Source of the DNA: Janthinobacterium sp. TND4EL3
GTDB lineage: Bacteria > Pseudomonadota > Gammaproteobacteria > Burkholderiales > Burkholderiaceae_D
NCBI RefSeq assembly: GCF_900156175.1
Contig: NZ_FTMV01000011.1
Coordinates: 124,001 to 188,000, forward strand
Length of the DNA stretch: 64,000 nucleotides
Direction of reading: 5' to 3'
Under the pieces are notes generated by a model. It had not been told where the DNA came from. It searched no databases and saw only the letters and a list, made by a program, of their open reading frames with translations. Position numbers and translations under genes: made by a program. Within the stretch, counting starts at the first letter, position 1. The number at the start of each line of letters is the position of its first letter. Below are positions 57,088 to 64,000 of the stretch, in pieces.

Positions 57088-60000
57088 TTAATCTTCCAGC
57101 GGGGCGAAAATCTGCTGCAAGTCTTCCTGCGTGAGGGCCATCTTCTGCGATTCGCCTTCGGCCAGGATCGATTGCGCCAGCTCCGATTTCTTTTGCTGCA
57201 GCAGCTGGATCTTTTCTTCCAGCGTGCCCTTCGCAATCAATTTGTAGACGAACACGGGCTTGTCCTGGCCGATGCGCCAGGCGCGGTCCGTGGCCTGGTT
57301 TTCCGCCGCCGGATTCCACCACGGATCGTAGTGGATCACCGTGTCGGCCGCCGTCAGGTTCAGGCCCACGCCGCCCGCTTTCAGGCTGATCAGGAAGATG
57401 GGCACGGCGCCCTGCTGGAAGGCCGCCACCTGCGCGCCCCGGTCTTTCGTCTCGCCCGTCAGCAGGGCGTAGGGAATGTCGCGCGACTCGAGTTCTTCCT
57501 CGATCAGTTCCAGCATGCTGGTAAATTGCGAGAAGACGAGGATCTTGCGCCCTTCGTCGAGCAAGTCTTCCACCATCTGCATCAGGTCGAGCAGCTTGGC
57601 CGAACCGGCCGACTGTTTTTTTGCCGGCAGGGATTTCACGAGGCGGGGGTCGCAGCACACTTGCCGCAGTTTCAGCAGCGCTTCGAGGATGACGATCTGG
57701 CTGCGCGCCACGCCCTTCTTGTCGATTTCTTCGCGCACCTTTTGATCCATCGCAAGACGCACGGTTTCATACAGGTCGCGCTGCGGCCCCGTCAATTCCA
57801 CCTTGCGCACCATTTCCGTCTTCGGCGGCAATTCCTTGGCCACATTGTCCTTCGTGCGGCGCAGCAGGAACGGCTTGATGCGGCGGTTCAGCAGCATGCG
57901 GCGCAGCGGGTCGTCCTGGCGCTCGATCGGATGGCGGAACTGCGTATTGAAGGTCTTCTCGTCGCCCAGCAAGCCCGGCAGCAGGAAGTGGAATTGCGAC
58001 CACAGTTCGCCCAGGTGGTTTTCCAGCGGCGTGCCGGACAGGCACAGGCGGTGGCGCGCGCGCAGCAGGCCCGCGCTTTGCGCCGCCTTGCTGCGCGTAT
58101 TCTTGATGTAATGCGATTCGTCGAGGATGACGAGGTGGAAATCATGCTCGCGCAAGGTTTCCTCGTCGCGCGGCAACAGCGCATACGTCGTCAGCACCAG
58201 GTCGCACTGGCCGATCTGGTCGAATTGCTGGGCGCGGTCCTTGCCTTGCAGCAGCAGCACCTTCAAGCCGGGCGCGAACTTGGCCGCCTCGTCCTGCCAG
58301 TTGCCCATCAGGCTGGTCGGCGCGATGACGAGGGCCGGATGCGTGAGGCGGCCCGCCTCCTTTTCCACCAGGATATGCGCCAAGGTTTGCACGGTCTTGC
58401 CCAGGCCCATGTCATCGGCCAGGATGCCCGCCAGGTCGTGGTCGCGCAGGAACTGCATCCACGCCAGGCCATCGGCCTGGTAGTCGCGCAAGGTCGCCTG
58501 CAGGCCGGCAGGTGCCGCCACTTTCTGCACGGAACCGAACTGGCTCAGCTTGCGGCCCATGGCGCGCAGCTGCTCGCCGCCCGTCCACTGCATGTCCAGG
58601 CCGCGCGCCAGCTCTTCCAGGCGCGCCGCATCCAGGGTCGACATGCGCACGGCATGCCTGATCTTGTCGCCGAAATACAGTTCACCCAGGGTGTTCAAAA
58701 TCGGGCGCACGCGGCCCCACGGCAGCGCCACGCGCGTGCCGTCCGGCAAGGTGGCCAGCATCTGGTCATCGTCCGCATGCGCTTCGATGACTTTCGGGTT
58801 GAAATCGTTGGGCGCGTTGCGGATCAGCTGCACCAGCACGGGCAGCAGCGGCACGCGCTCGTGGTTGACGACGATGCCCAGCTCCAGCTCGAACCAGGCG
58901 TTGCCGCTGTCCGGGTCCTGGTCGTCGATTTCCGCGTACCAGTCGCCCACGTCGCTCACATCGTAGCGGTACTTGGCCGTCTTTTCCACGATCCAGCCCT
59001 GCTCCAGCAAGGCGTCGATGCCGGACTCGGCAAAACGCAGCCATTCCGCCTGCGAAGGCAGCAGCAAGGCGCCCTTCAAGCCGCTCAAGGGGGCCGAGCC
59101 CGGCTTCTTGAATTGCAGCTCGGCCAGGGTGGCCAGCGCGCGCGCCTCGTCGGCCGTGTTTCTCTGGATAATTTCCGTTACGTCGCCCACTTGCCGCACC
59201 ACGCGCTGCGACGGGTCGAACGAGACGCGCTCGCCATCGTAGTCGTAGGACAGCACGGCGAAGTCATGCCAGCGCTGCAGGCTGCCGTCGGCCAGCATGG
59301 CGCTGTCGAGCAGCAACACCGGTTGCGCCGGCACGTCCTTGCGCAAGCGCTGCGGCAGCGGTTGCGGCAGCGGCATCAGATGCTGCAAACCCTGCGCCAG
59401 CAGCAGTTGCGACACGCGTACCTTGTCGTTCGCGTTCAGGGGCGGCGCCTGCGCCACCAGCGCCTGCAGGTCCGCCAGGGAGATGTCGGAGCCGCCCTGG
59501 TTCAGTTCCAGCACGCCGCACGACAGGTTGTCGATGTACCACGGCGGATCGGTGGGCAGCATGTAGTCGATCTGGTCGGCGCCATGGTGCTTCGCGCCTT
59601 CCGGCGGGTCCACTTGCCAGCCCAGGCGCATGGTCTTGCCTTCGTCGCGCCAGAACAGGCGCGCCGGGCGCACGGGACCTTCCTTCAATGGATACACGAG
59701 GCCGTTGCCGACATCGGCCCAGGAATTGGCCCACAGCAATTTATCCTGCTCGGCCAGCATTTTCAGCAGGGCCGCGCCCACCTTGCCCTTCGGCTCCGTG
59801 GCGCTGCCCGTCTGCGAATTCTGTCCGCTGCGCATGGCCACGAAGAAGCGCACGAGGTCTTCGTCGGCCGGCGTCAAAAACGTGGGCGGCGCCGACAGCA
59901 GGGAAAAGATCTCGCTGATGGGGGACGCCGCCGCCACGTCGCCGTTCGGCCGCAGGCGGGCCTTGTACAGGCACAGGGCCACGTGGCGGCCGCCGCTGGT

Positions 60001-60201
60001 GGGCGCCAGCACGTAGATCAGGCGATGCGCGTTGAGTTTGGGATCGGGCTCGGCTATCGTCAGCACGGCCTTCGGATGGGCGGCAGCCTCCACCCGCTGC
60101 AGCCAGGTGGCGACGGCATACGGCAAAGGCGCTCCCGGCGCGCTGGCCGGGGCAACTGGGGTTTCACTGGTTTCGTCGCGGGTAAAATCCATGGGGCGCA
60201 T
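57088..60201 (-). CDS. SNF2-family DEAD/DEAH-box ATPase (second copy)
   Basis: A protein of about 1037 residues. The N-terminal half (1-560) has no family I can name. The helicase core has motif I DDMGLGKT with Lys602, motif II DESH at 694-697, CLSGTPLENH, and a C-terminal lobe with VFSQFTSMLELIEEEL, LISLKAGGVGLNLTAA and ENQATDRAWRIGQ. It is a RapA-like/Swi2-Snf2 translocase distinct from the copy at 22.6-26.8 kb. Start is uncertain: ATG at 60201 or 60192, neither with a good ribosome-binding site. Downstream on the same strand are a PAS kinase and response regulator. Confidence 0.92.
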   Translation of the reverse strand: MRPMDFTRDETSETPVAPASAPGAPLPYAVATWLQRVEAAAHPKAVLTIAEPDPKLNAHRLIYVLAPTSGGRHVALCLYKARLRPNGDVAAASPISEIFSLLSAPPTFLTPADEDLVRFFVAMRSGQNSQTGSATEPKGKVGAALLKMLAEQDKLLWANSWADVGNGLVYPLKEGPVRPARLFWRDEGKTMRLGWQVDPPEGAKHHGADQIDYMLPTDPPWYIDNLSCGVLELNQGGSDISLADLQALVAQAPPLNANDKVRVSQLLLAQGLQHLMPLPQPLPQRLRKDVPAQPVLLLDSAMLADGSLQRWHDFAVLSYDYDGERVSFDPSQRVVRQVGDVTEIIQRNTADEARALATLAELQFKKPGSAPLSGLKGALLLPSQAEWLRFAESGIDALLEQGWIVEKTAKYRYDVSDVGDWYAEIDDQDPDSGNAWFELELGIVVNHERVPLLPVLVQLIRNAPNDFNPKVIEAHADDDQMLATLPDGTRVALPWGRVRPILNTLGELYFGDKIRHAVRMSTLDAARLEELARGLDMQWTGGEQLRAMGRKLSQFGSVQKVAAPAGLQATLRDYQADGLAWMQFLRDHDLAGILADDMGLGKTVQTLAHILVEKEAGRLTHPALVIAPTSLMGNWQDEAAKFAPGLKVLLLQGKDRAQQFDQIGQCDLVLTTYALLPRDEETLREHDFHLVILDESHYIKNTRSKAAQSAGLLRARHRLCLSGTPLENHLGELWSQFHFLLPGLLGDEKTFNTQFRHPIERQDDPLRRMLLNRRIKPFLLRRTKDNVAKELPPKTEMVRKVELTGPQRDLYETVRLAMDQKVREEIDKKGVARSQIVILEALLKLRQVCCDPRLVKSLPAKKQSAGSAKLLDLMQMVEDLLDEGRKILVFSQFTSMLELIEEELESRDIPYALLTGETKDRGAQVAAFQQGAVPIFLISLKAGGVGLNLTAADTVIHYDPWWNPAAENQATDRAWRIGQDKPVFVYKLIAKGTLEEKIQLLQQKKSELAQSILAEGESQKMALTQEDLQQIFAPLED

Positions 60202-60352
60202 TTTTGTGTAAAGGTCGTATCCAAATCGGCAACAGGCAATATTATCCGCCATACAGGCGCTGCTGGCTTGATTCACACACGCTCTTTGAGCAGTTTTAAT
60301 GCGCGATGCCTAAAAAATAAGTATTTAATACGACACTTGGGGTCCGCTGGCG

Positions 60353-60379
60353 GAAAAAAAGGCCCGTCACGGGCCTCTT
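60353..60379 (-). terminator. Rho-independent terminator after the YbjN-like gene
   Basis: A 7-bp perfect stem AGGCCCG/CGGGCCT (60360-60366, 60370-60376) with a 3-base loop and a run of seven Ts on the minus strand, 22 bp past the stop. Confidence 0.85.
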
Positions 60380-60401
60380 TTCGCCGCCTGAGGATGACTT
60401 A

Positions 60402-60890
60402 TCAGGCTGGCACGCTTTCCTCTTCGGCCACGCCGGCGGCGACTGCCGGGGCGGCTGGCGCCGTATCGGCCGGCGTAAAGTTGCGCAGGAACAAGAAAAA
60501 CTGGCCCATCATCTGCGTCCACAATTGCAGATTGATATTCAGGTACTCGCGGCTGACGCCGCCGGCGACCAGCACGTCCATTTCCAGCACGACGAAATCG
60601 CCGTGCTGGGCCACGCGGGCGAAGCGCTTGCTGCGGTGCCATTCGGCCAGCAAGCCGGCCGGCAAGTCGCCGCCCTGCACGCGCAGCGGGCAGCTCAGGG
60701 TCAGGTCCGCGTACTGGCCCGGCGCTGCTTCATTACCCCACAGCACCTGAAAGCCGATGCCGTGACTGGCGCTGTGCAGGCGCACGACGCCGTCGTGTTC
60801 GATGCTGGTGACGGCGCAGCCGGCCGTCTTGATGGCGTCGGCCATTTGCTCGGCATTCAGGGTGGTCAGCAAGTTATTCGTGTTTTCCAT
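60402..60890 (-). CDS. YbjN-domain-like protein
   Basis: A 162-residue cytosolic protein. The pattern AEQMADAIKTAGCAVTSIEHDG to WHRSKRFARVAQHGDFVVLEMDV and REYLNINLQLWTQMMGQFFLFL resembles the YbjN/sensory-transduction-regulator family. The function of the family is unclear; some members link to motility or stress. An Ala/Pro-rich acidic tail follows. Start 60890 has GGA 7 bases upstream; 60896 and 60905 are alternatives. Family call is by impression, not search. Confidence 0.7.
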   Translation of the reverse strand: MENTNNLLTTLNAEQMADAIKTAGCAVTSIEHDGVVRLHSASHGIGFQVLWGNEAAPGQYADLTLSCPLRVQGGDLPAGLLAEWHRSKRFARVAQHGDFVVLEMDVLVAGGVSREYLNINLQLWTQMMGQFFLFLRNFTPADTAPAAPAVAAGVAEEESVPA

Positions 60891-60922
60891 CGTCATTCCA
60901 TTCATTTCAAAAAAAAGTCAAT

Positions 60923-61612
60923 TTATTGGGGCGCCGGCGCGGGCACGGCAGGCGTTTCTGTTTGACGCGCATCAAAGCGGCCCTGGTACAGCTGGTCGCC
61001 ATACTGCTGGGCGATTTGTTCGAGCTTGACCCGGCTTTGCGCGGCGAACGGCTGGCGCGCCTTCATGACACCGAGCACGTCGAGCGATTCGTACGCTTGC
61101 AAGATCTCTTGCCCGGTTGCATACAGCTGGGCATTCTTGGCTTCGCAGCGGGCCAGGGCGCCGCGCTGCGTCGCCACTTCGCCGTCCAGGCGCGCACGCT
61201 CCGCTGCCAGCTGCTTGCCGGTGGCGGCCAGCTGTTCGCTGGCCTGGCGGTACTGCGCCAGGCTGGCGGCCGTCTCTTGCGCGGCAGCGGCGCCGCGCTG
61301 CTGCTCGGCTGCCAGTTTTTCCCGCTGCGCGCGCTCCTGCGCCAGCTGCGACTGGCTGCGTGCCAGTTCCTTTTTCAAGCCGTCGCTGGCGGGCGCGGCC
61401 GCCGGCGCCGCCTTGGCCGCCGGCGCACCCTTGGCCTTGAGCAATTCCAGCTCGCCGCGCGTCTGCTGCAATTGCGCCGTGACATTGCGCAACTCGGCGC
61501 GCAGGCGCTCTTCCATGCTTTGCCCCTTCTGCCCCTGCGCCTGGGCGGCGCCACCGGCAAGCAGCATCAGCAGCAAGACCGGCAAGCGCGTTTTGTTGAA
61601 TATCAACATCAT
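60923..61612 (-). CDS. Periplasmic coiled-coil protein, function unknown
   Basis: A 229-residue protein with a signal peptide (about 1-25, ending AQA). A long helical coiled-coil (about 32-165) rich in Gln, Glu, Ala and Lys follows, and an Ala/Pro linker interrupts it (about 62-75). C-terminal region EILQAYESLDVLGVMKARQPF is more globular. I recognise no family. Its ATG has AAGGAG just upstream and lies 6 bp after the porin stop, so the two are cotranscribed. It may brace the porin or another envelope complex, which is inference from position. Confidence 0.85.
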   Translation of the reverse strand: MMLIFNKTRLPVLLLMLLAGGAAQAQGQKGQSMEERLRAELRNVTAQLQQTRGELELLKAKGAPAAKAAPAAAPASDGLKKELARSQSQLAQERAQREKLAAEQQRGAAAAQETAASLAQYRQASEQLAATGKQLAAERARLDGEVATQRGALARCEAKNAQLYATGQEILQAYESLDVLGVMKARQPFAAQSRVKLEQIAQQYGDQLYQGRFDARQTETPAVPAPAPQ

Positions 61613-61618
61613 GGCTCC

Positions 61619-63352
61619 TTAAAAACGCGCGTTCAGTTCGATTTGCAGGGTGTCGATCGACAGGGCCGAACCGAACACTTCGCGGCTCGACGTCCAGCGG
61701 CCGCTGAACCAGGTGTTCTTGTCGATCGCATACGCGCCACCCAGGTAGTAGCCGCGCGCATTCGTGCCGCCCAGGTGGAAGGTGGAATCGTTGTAGGCGT
61801 CAGGCAAGGCGTCCGGTTCGATGCGCTTGTAGCCGAGCAGCACGTTCCAGTCGCCACGCGCCTGCGTGTTCGCCTTGCCCAGGGTCGCCTGCAGCATGTA
61901 GGCGTTGCCGCCGCTCCTGAAATCGGCTTGCGAGACGCCGCCCGTGCCGCCGAAGTTGTTCATGATGCCGCCCTTGGCGCGCGCCCACATGTCATTCTTG
62001 TCGTAAGCCATGTTGCGCACATAATCGCCTTCGATGCGCAAGTCCTGCCCGCCCGCGACCTTGCTATCCCAGCGCGCGTTCAGGTTGGCCAGGCGGAATT
62101 TCGACGCCAGGCCCACGAATTGCGGCTGCGGCGTGTTCGCCGGATCGAGCGGGTTCAGGGCGATATTGCGCAGCAGCATCAAACTATTGCCCTTTTGCAT
62201 GCTCGACGGACGCGACCAGTCCGTGCTGCAGCCATCGGCGCCCGCGTACAGCGCGCACGGCTGCGAATATTCGCCGCTGATGTTGCGGAAGTTGTAATAG
62301 GCCAAGGCGCCGCGCAATTGATGGTCGCCATTGATCTTCCACGAGGCGCCCACTTGCGCGCCCAACAGCCATTTGTTCTCGCTAGCCATTTTTGCCTGGC
62401 TGCGGCTAGGTGCGTTGTCCGACGAGTATTCGAGCGGAATGATGCCCAGCGTACCGAAGACGGTGACATCCTTGCTCGCGCCCACGGGCTGCTGCACCTT
62501 GGCGGCGATGCCGTCGAAATTGAGTTCACTGGAAAACAGTTCGTCGCCGGAAACAAACGGGTTGTCGAAGCGGCCCGCCGTCAGTTTCAGCCAGGACGCG
62601 GGCTGGTACGACAGCCAGGCCTGGTCCAGCCAGATGTTTTTCTTGCCCAGGCCGCCACCGAGGGTTTGCGTGGTCGAGACCGGGCTGTCGTCGTTGCCGC
62701 TGGCCAGGCGGATGCCCGCTTGCGTGTTCTCGGAAATGTCGGCCAGGACGCCCAGGCGGGCGCGCGCGCGCAGCAAATTCTTGCGGTCCTGGCGCGTGTT
62801 CAGCAGCGCTGGCAGGGCCAGGTTGGTATTCGCATTGACGTCATAGCCGCTGCCGCTGTTGAGCGAGCGCCAGTCGATCTCGATATTGCTGTTGGCCATG
62901 TCGTAATAGCGCGACTCATAGCGCGCGCGCACATCGCCTTCGACGCGGATGCGCTTGCTCCATGCCGGCGTTTCATTCGGCGCCGCCCAGCCGCCCGCTT
63001 TTGCCTCGGCCAGCACTTGCCCCTTGATTTCGTCGCGGATCTGCTCGCGCACGGTTTGCGAAATGTAGGGCACGCGCACGTCACCCGGCTGCACCTGCGC
63101 CAGGGCGGCCGGCGCGGCGGCAGGACGGGCCTGCGCGGCGGCCAGCGCTTCGCTCTGCGCCTGCGCCAGCAGCGCCTCGCCTGCATCCTTGTTGAGGGCA
63201 CCGCTCTGGATCAGGCCACGGATCAGCTTGACCATGGTGCTGTCGGCCGGTGCCTGCGCCTGTACCGCGCCCGCCGCCACGCTCAGGGCGAAAGCGGCCA
63301 GCGCCAGCGGAAGACGGCGCGCACGCTGTGGGGAAGAAAATATGGAATTCAT
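61619..63352 (-). CDS. Putative outer-membrane porin
   Basis: A 577-residue protein with signal peptide (about 1-33, ending VQA). The N-terminal region (about 34-130) includes KLIRGLIQSGALNKDAGEALL and a helical stretch. From about 135 to the end, alternating short strands with aromatic girdle residues and a C-terminal Phe (LNARF) form a beta-barrel. It resembles proteins annotated putative porin in Burkholderiales and Xanthomonadales clusters with TonB and ExbBD. Substrate unknown. It lies between the TonB-like gene and the coiled-coil gene. Confidence 0.85.
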   Translation of the reverse strand: MNSIFSSPQRARRLPLALAAFALSVAAGAVQAQAPADSTMVKLIRGLIQSGALNKDAGEALLAQAQSEALAAAQARPAAAPAALAQVQPGDVRVPYISQTVREQIRDEIKGQVLAEAKAGGWAAPNETPAWSKRIRVEGDVRARYESRYYDMANSNIEIDWRSLNSGSGYDVNANTNLALPALLNTRQDRKNLLRARARLGVLADISENTQAGIRLASGNDDSPVSTTQTLGGGLGKKNIWLDQAWLSYQPASWLKLTAGRFDNPFVSGDELFSSELNFDGIAAKVQQPVGASKDVTVFGTLGIIPLEYSSDNAPSRSQAKMASENKWLLGAQVGASWKINGDHQLRGALAYYNFRNISGEYSQPCALYAGADGCSTDWSRPSSMQKGNSLMLLRNIALNPLDPANTPQPQFVGLASKFRLANLNARWDSKVAGGQDLRIEGDYVRNMAYDKNDMWARAKGGIMNNFGGTGGVSQADFRSGGNAYMLQATLGKANTQARGDWNVLLGYKRIEPDALPDAYNDSTFHLGGTNARGYYLGGAYAIDKNTWFSGRWTSSREVFGSALSIDTLQIELNARF

Positions 63353-63389
63353 TGTTTCTTTCGAAAAAAATTAATATGAATTGGGGACG

Positions 63390-64000
63390 CTATGGCCGGC
63401 GGCCTTTAATGGATACGCGGGCCGGGAAACGCAGGGACGCCGGCGGCCGCTCGTCGGCGCGGAAGTCGCGCACCATGGCCAGCACCTGCTCATCCGTCTG
63501 CGCATTGCCCGTGCCCTGCACCAGCAGCACTTTCGTCGTCTTGCCTTCCGCATCGAGCCACAGGTCGACGCGGATATCGGCGAACGCCAGCTGGCGCGTG
63601 CGCGGGTCGCGGGCAAAGGCCATCTGCAGGGCATTGGCCACATAGCGGCCGTACGATCCCGCGCCGAGGCCGCCGCCACCGCCGCTACCGCTCATGCCGC
63701 CGCCGCGCCCGGCCTGGATGCCGAAAGCGTCGCTGCCGGCCTGCGCCGCGCCGTCGATGGTGACGGGGTCGCCCTTGTCCGGCGACGGACTTTCCGGCGC
63801 ATCGTCCATCGGCTTGTCGGCCGGCGTCGGTTCCGGCTCCGATACCTCGGGCACCACCTTGTCGGGCGTCGGTTCCGGCAGTTTTTCCGGTTCCGGCGGC
63901 GGGGGCGGCGGGGGCGGCAGCATCAGCATGGGCGTGGCCGCCACTTCGCGCTTGGTGGCCGCCGTATCGGACAGCAGATACCAGACCAGCGCGGCCAGCG
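63390..64000 (-). CDS. TonB-like energy transducer (N-terminus cut by window edge)
   Basis: The frame is open to the right edge, giving at least 203 residues. The visible N-terminal part WYLLSDTAATKREVAATPM follows a hydrophobic stretch, so it probably is the end of a membrane anchor. A Pro/Glu-rich spacer with eight consecutive prolines and PEPTP repeats follows, then a Gly-rich linker and a TonB/TolA-like C-terminal domain (YGRYVANALQMAFARDP to DIRVDLWLDAEGKTTKVLLVQG). This is the layout of TonB proteins spanning the periplasm. It is first in a series with porin, coiled-coil and YbjN-like genes. exbB/exbD may lie just beyond the edge. Confidence 0.85.
   Translation of the reverse strand, partial: LAALVWYLLSDTAATKREVAATPMLMLPPPPPPPPEPEKLPEPTPDKVVPEVSEPEPTPADKPMDDAPESPSPDKGDPVTIDGAAQAGSDAFGIQAGRGGGMSGSGGGGGLGAGSYGRYVANALQMAFARDPRTRQLAFADIRVDLWLDAEGKTTKVLLVQGTGNAQTDEQVLAMVRDFRADERPPASLRFPARVSIKGRRP

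Noticed and set aside
56986..60750. 1254-codon plus-strand open frame
   Set aside because: Antisense to the second SNF2 gene; low-complexity His/Gln/Arg translation and no recognisable domain.
60926..63379. 817-codon plus-strand open frame
   Set aside because: Antisense to the porin and coiled-coil genes, both of which have signal peptides and sensible starts.

Overview
The window looks like a chromosomal segment of a GC-rich betaproteobacterium, most likely family Oxalobacteraceae (Janthinobacterium/Duganella/Massilia group). This is inferred from gene content and order: an mla operon in F-E-D-A-C-B order running on through ibaG-murA to a his cluster and tatABC, a short-form HisG, and priA, hemE and ArgP-type genes. 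No marker such as 16S rRNA is present, so genus is not fixed. I found no rRNA, tRNA or CRISPR array.

Layout. 1-5.7 kb: the C-terminally cut gene of a degenerate HD-GYP protein, a dihydrolipoyl-dehydrogenase-like flavoprotein, a divergent ArgP-type LysR regulator, and priA. 6.1-16.2 kb (+): a tad/flp pilus locus (flp pilin, prepilin peptidase, CpaB, secretin CpaC, small lipoprotein, CpaE, CpaF, TadB, TadC, two TadE-like pseudopilins, TadG-like protein). It meets a convergent NarL-type sensor kinase/response regulator pair at 16.2-18.5 kb. 18.5-19.4 kb: a gene-free AT-rich stretch with many DnaA-box-like 9-mers and a 24-bp near-identical direct repeat. 19.4-29.4 kb: hemE, then an S9 peptidase translationally coupled to a 1393-residue SNF2-family ATPase, a small membrane protein and a DUF885 metallohydrolase. 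29.5-30 kb: a tail-anchored coiled-coil protein and a bidirectional terminator with an 11-G loop.

30-54 kb is one long series of minus-strand genes. In the direction of transcription these are gltB-gltD (glutamate synthase), mlaFEDACB (outer-membrane lipid asymmetry), an ABC-2 exporter, ibaG, murA, hisG-hisD, a DNA methyltransferase, hisC-hisB-hisH-hisA-hisF-hisI-hisE, a HIT protein and tatABC. The methyltransferase sits inside the histidine series, overlaps hisD, and has a lysine/alanine/proline-rich histone H1-like tail.

54-64 kb: a REP-associated (RAYT) transposase-like gene flanked by 13-bp inverted repeats and carrying Gln where the first His of its HUH motif should be; a second SNF2-family ATPase followed by a PAS histidine kinase and an OmpR-type regulator; and a minus-strand set of a TonB-like protein (cut by the window edge), a putative porin, a periplasmic coiled-coil protein and a YbjN-like protein.

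Most genes are ordinary housekeeping. The items most worth a second look are the DnaA-box cluster, the methyltransferase in the his operon, the tad locus lying between priA and hemE, and the two SNF2 ATPases with unusual partners.
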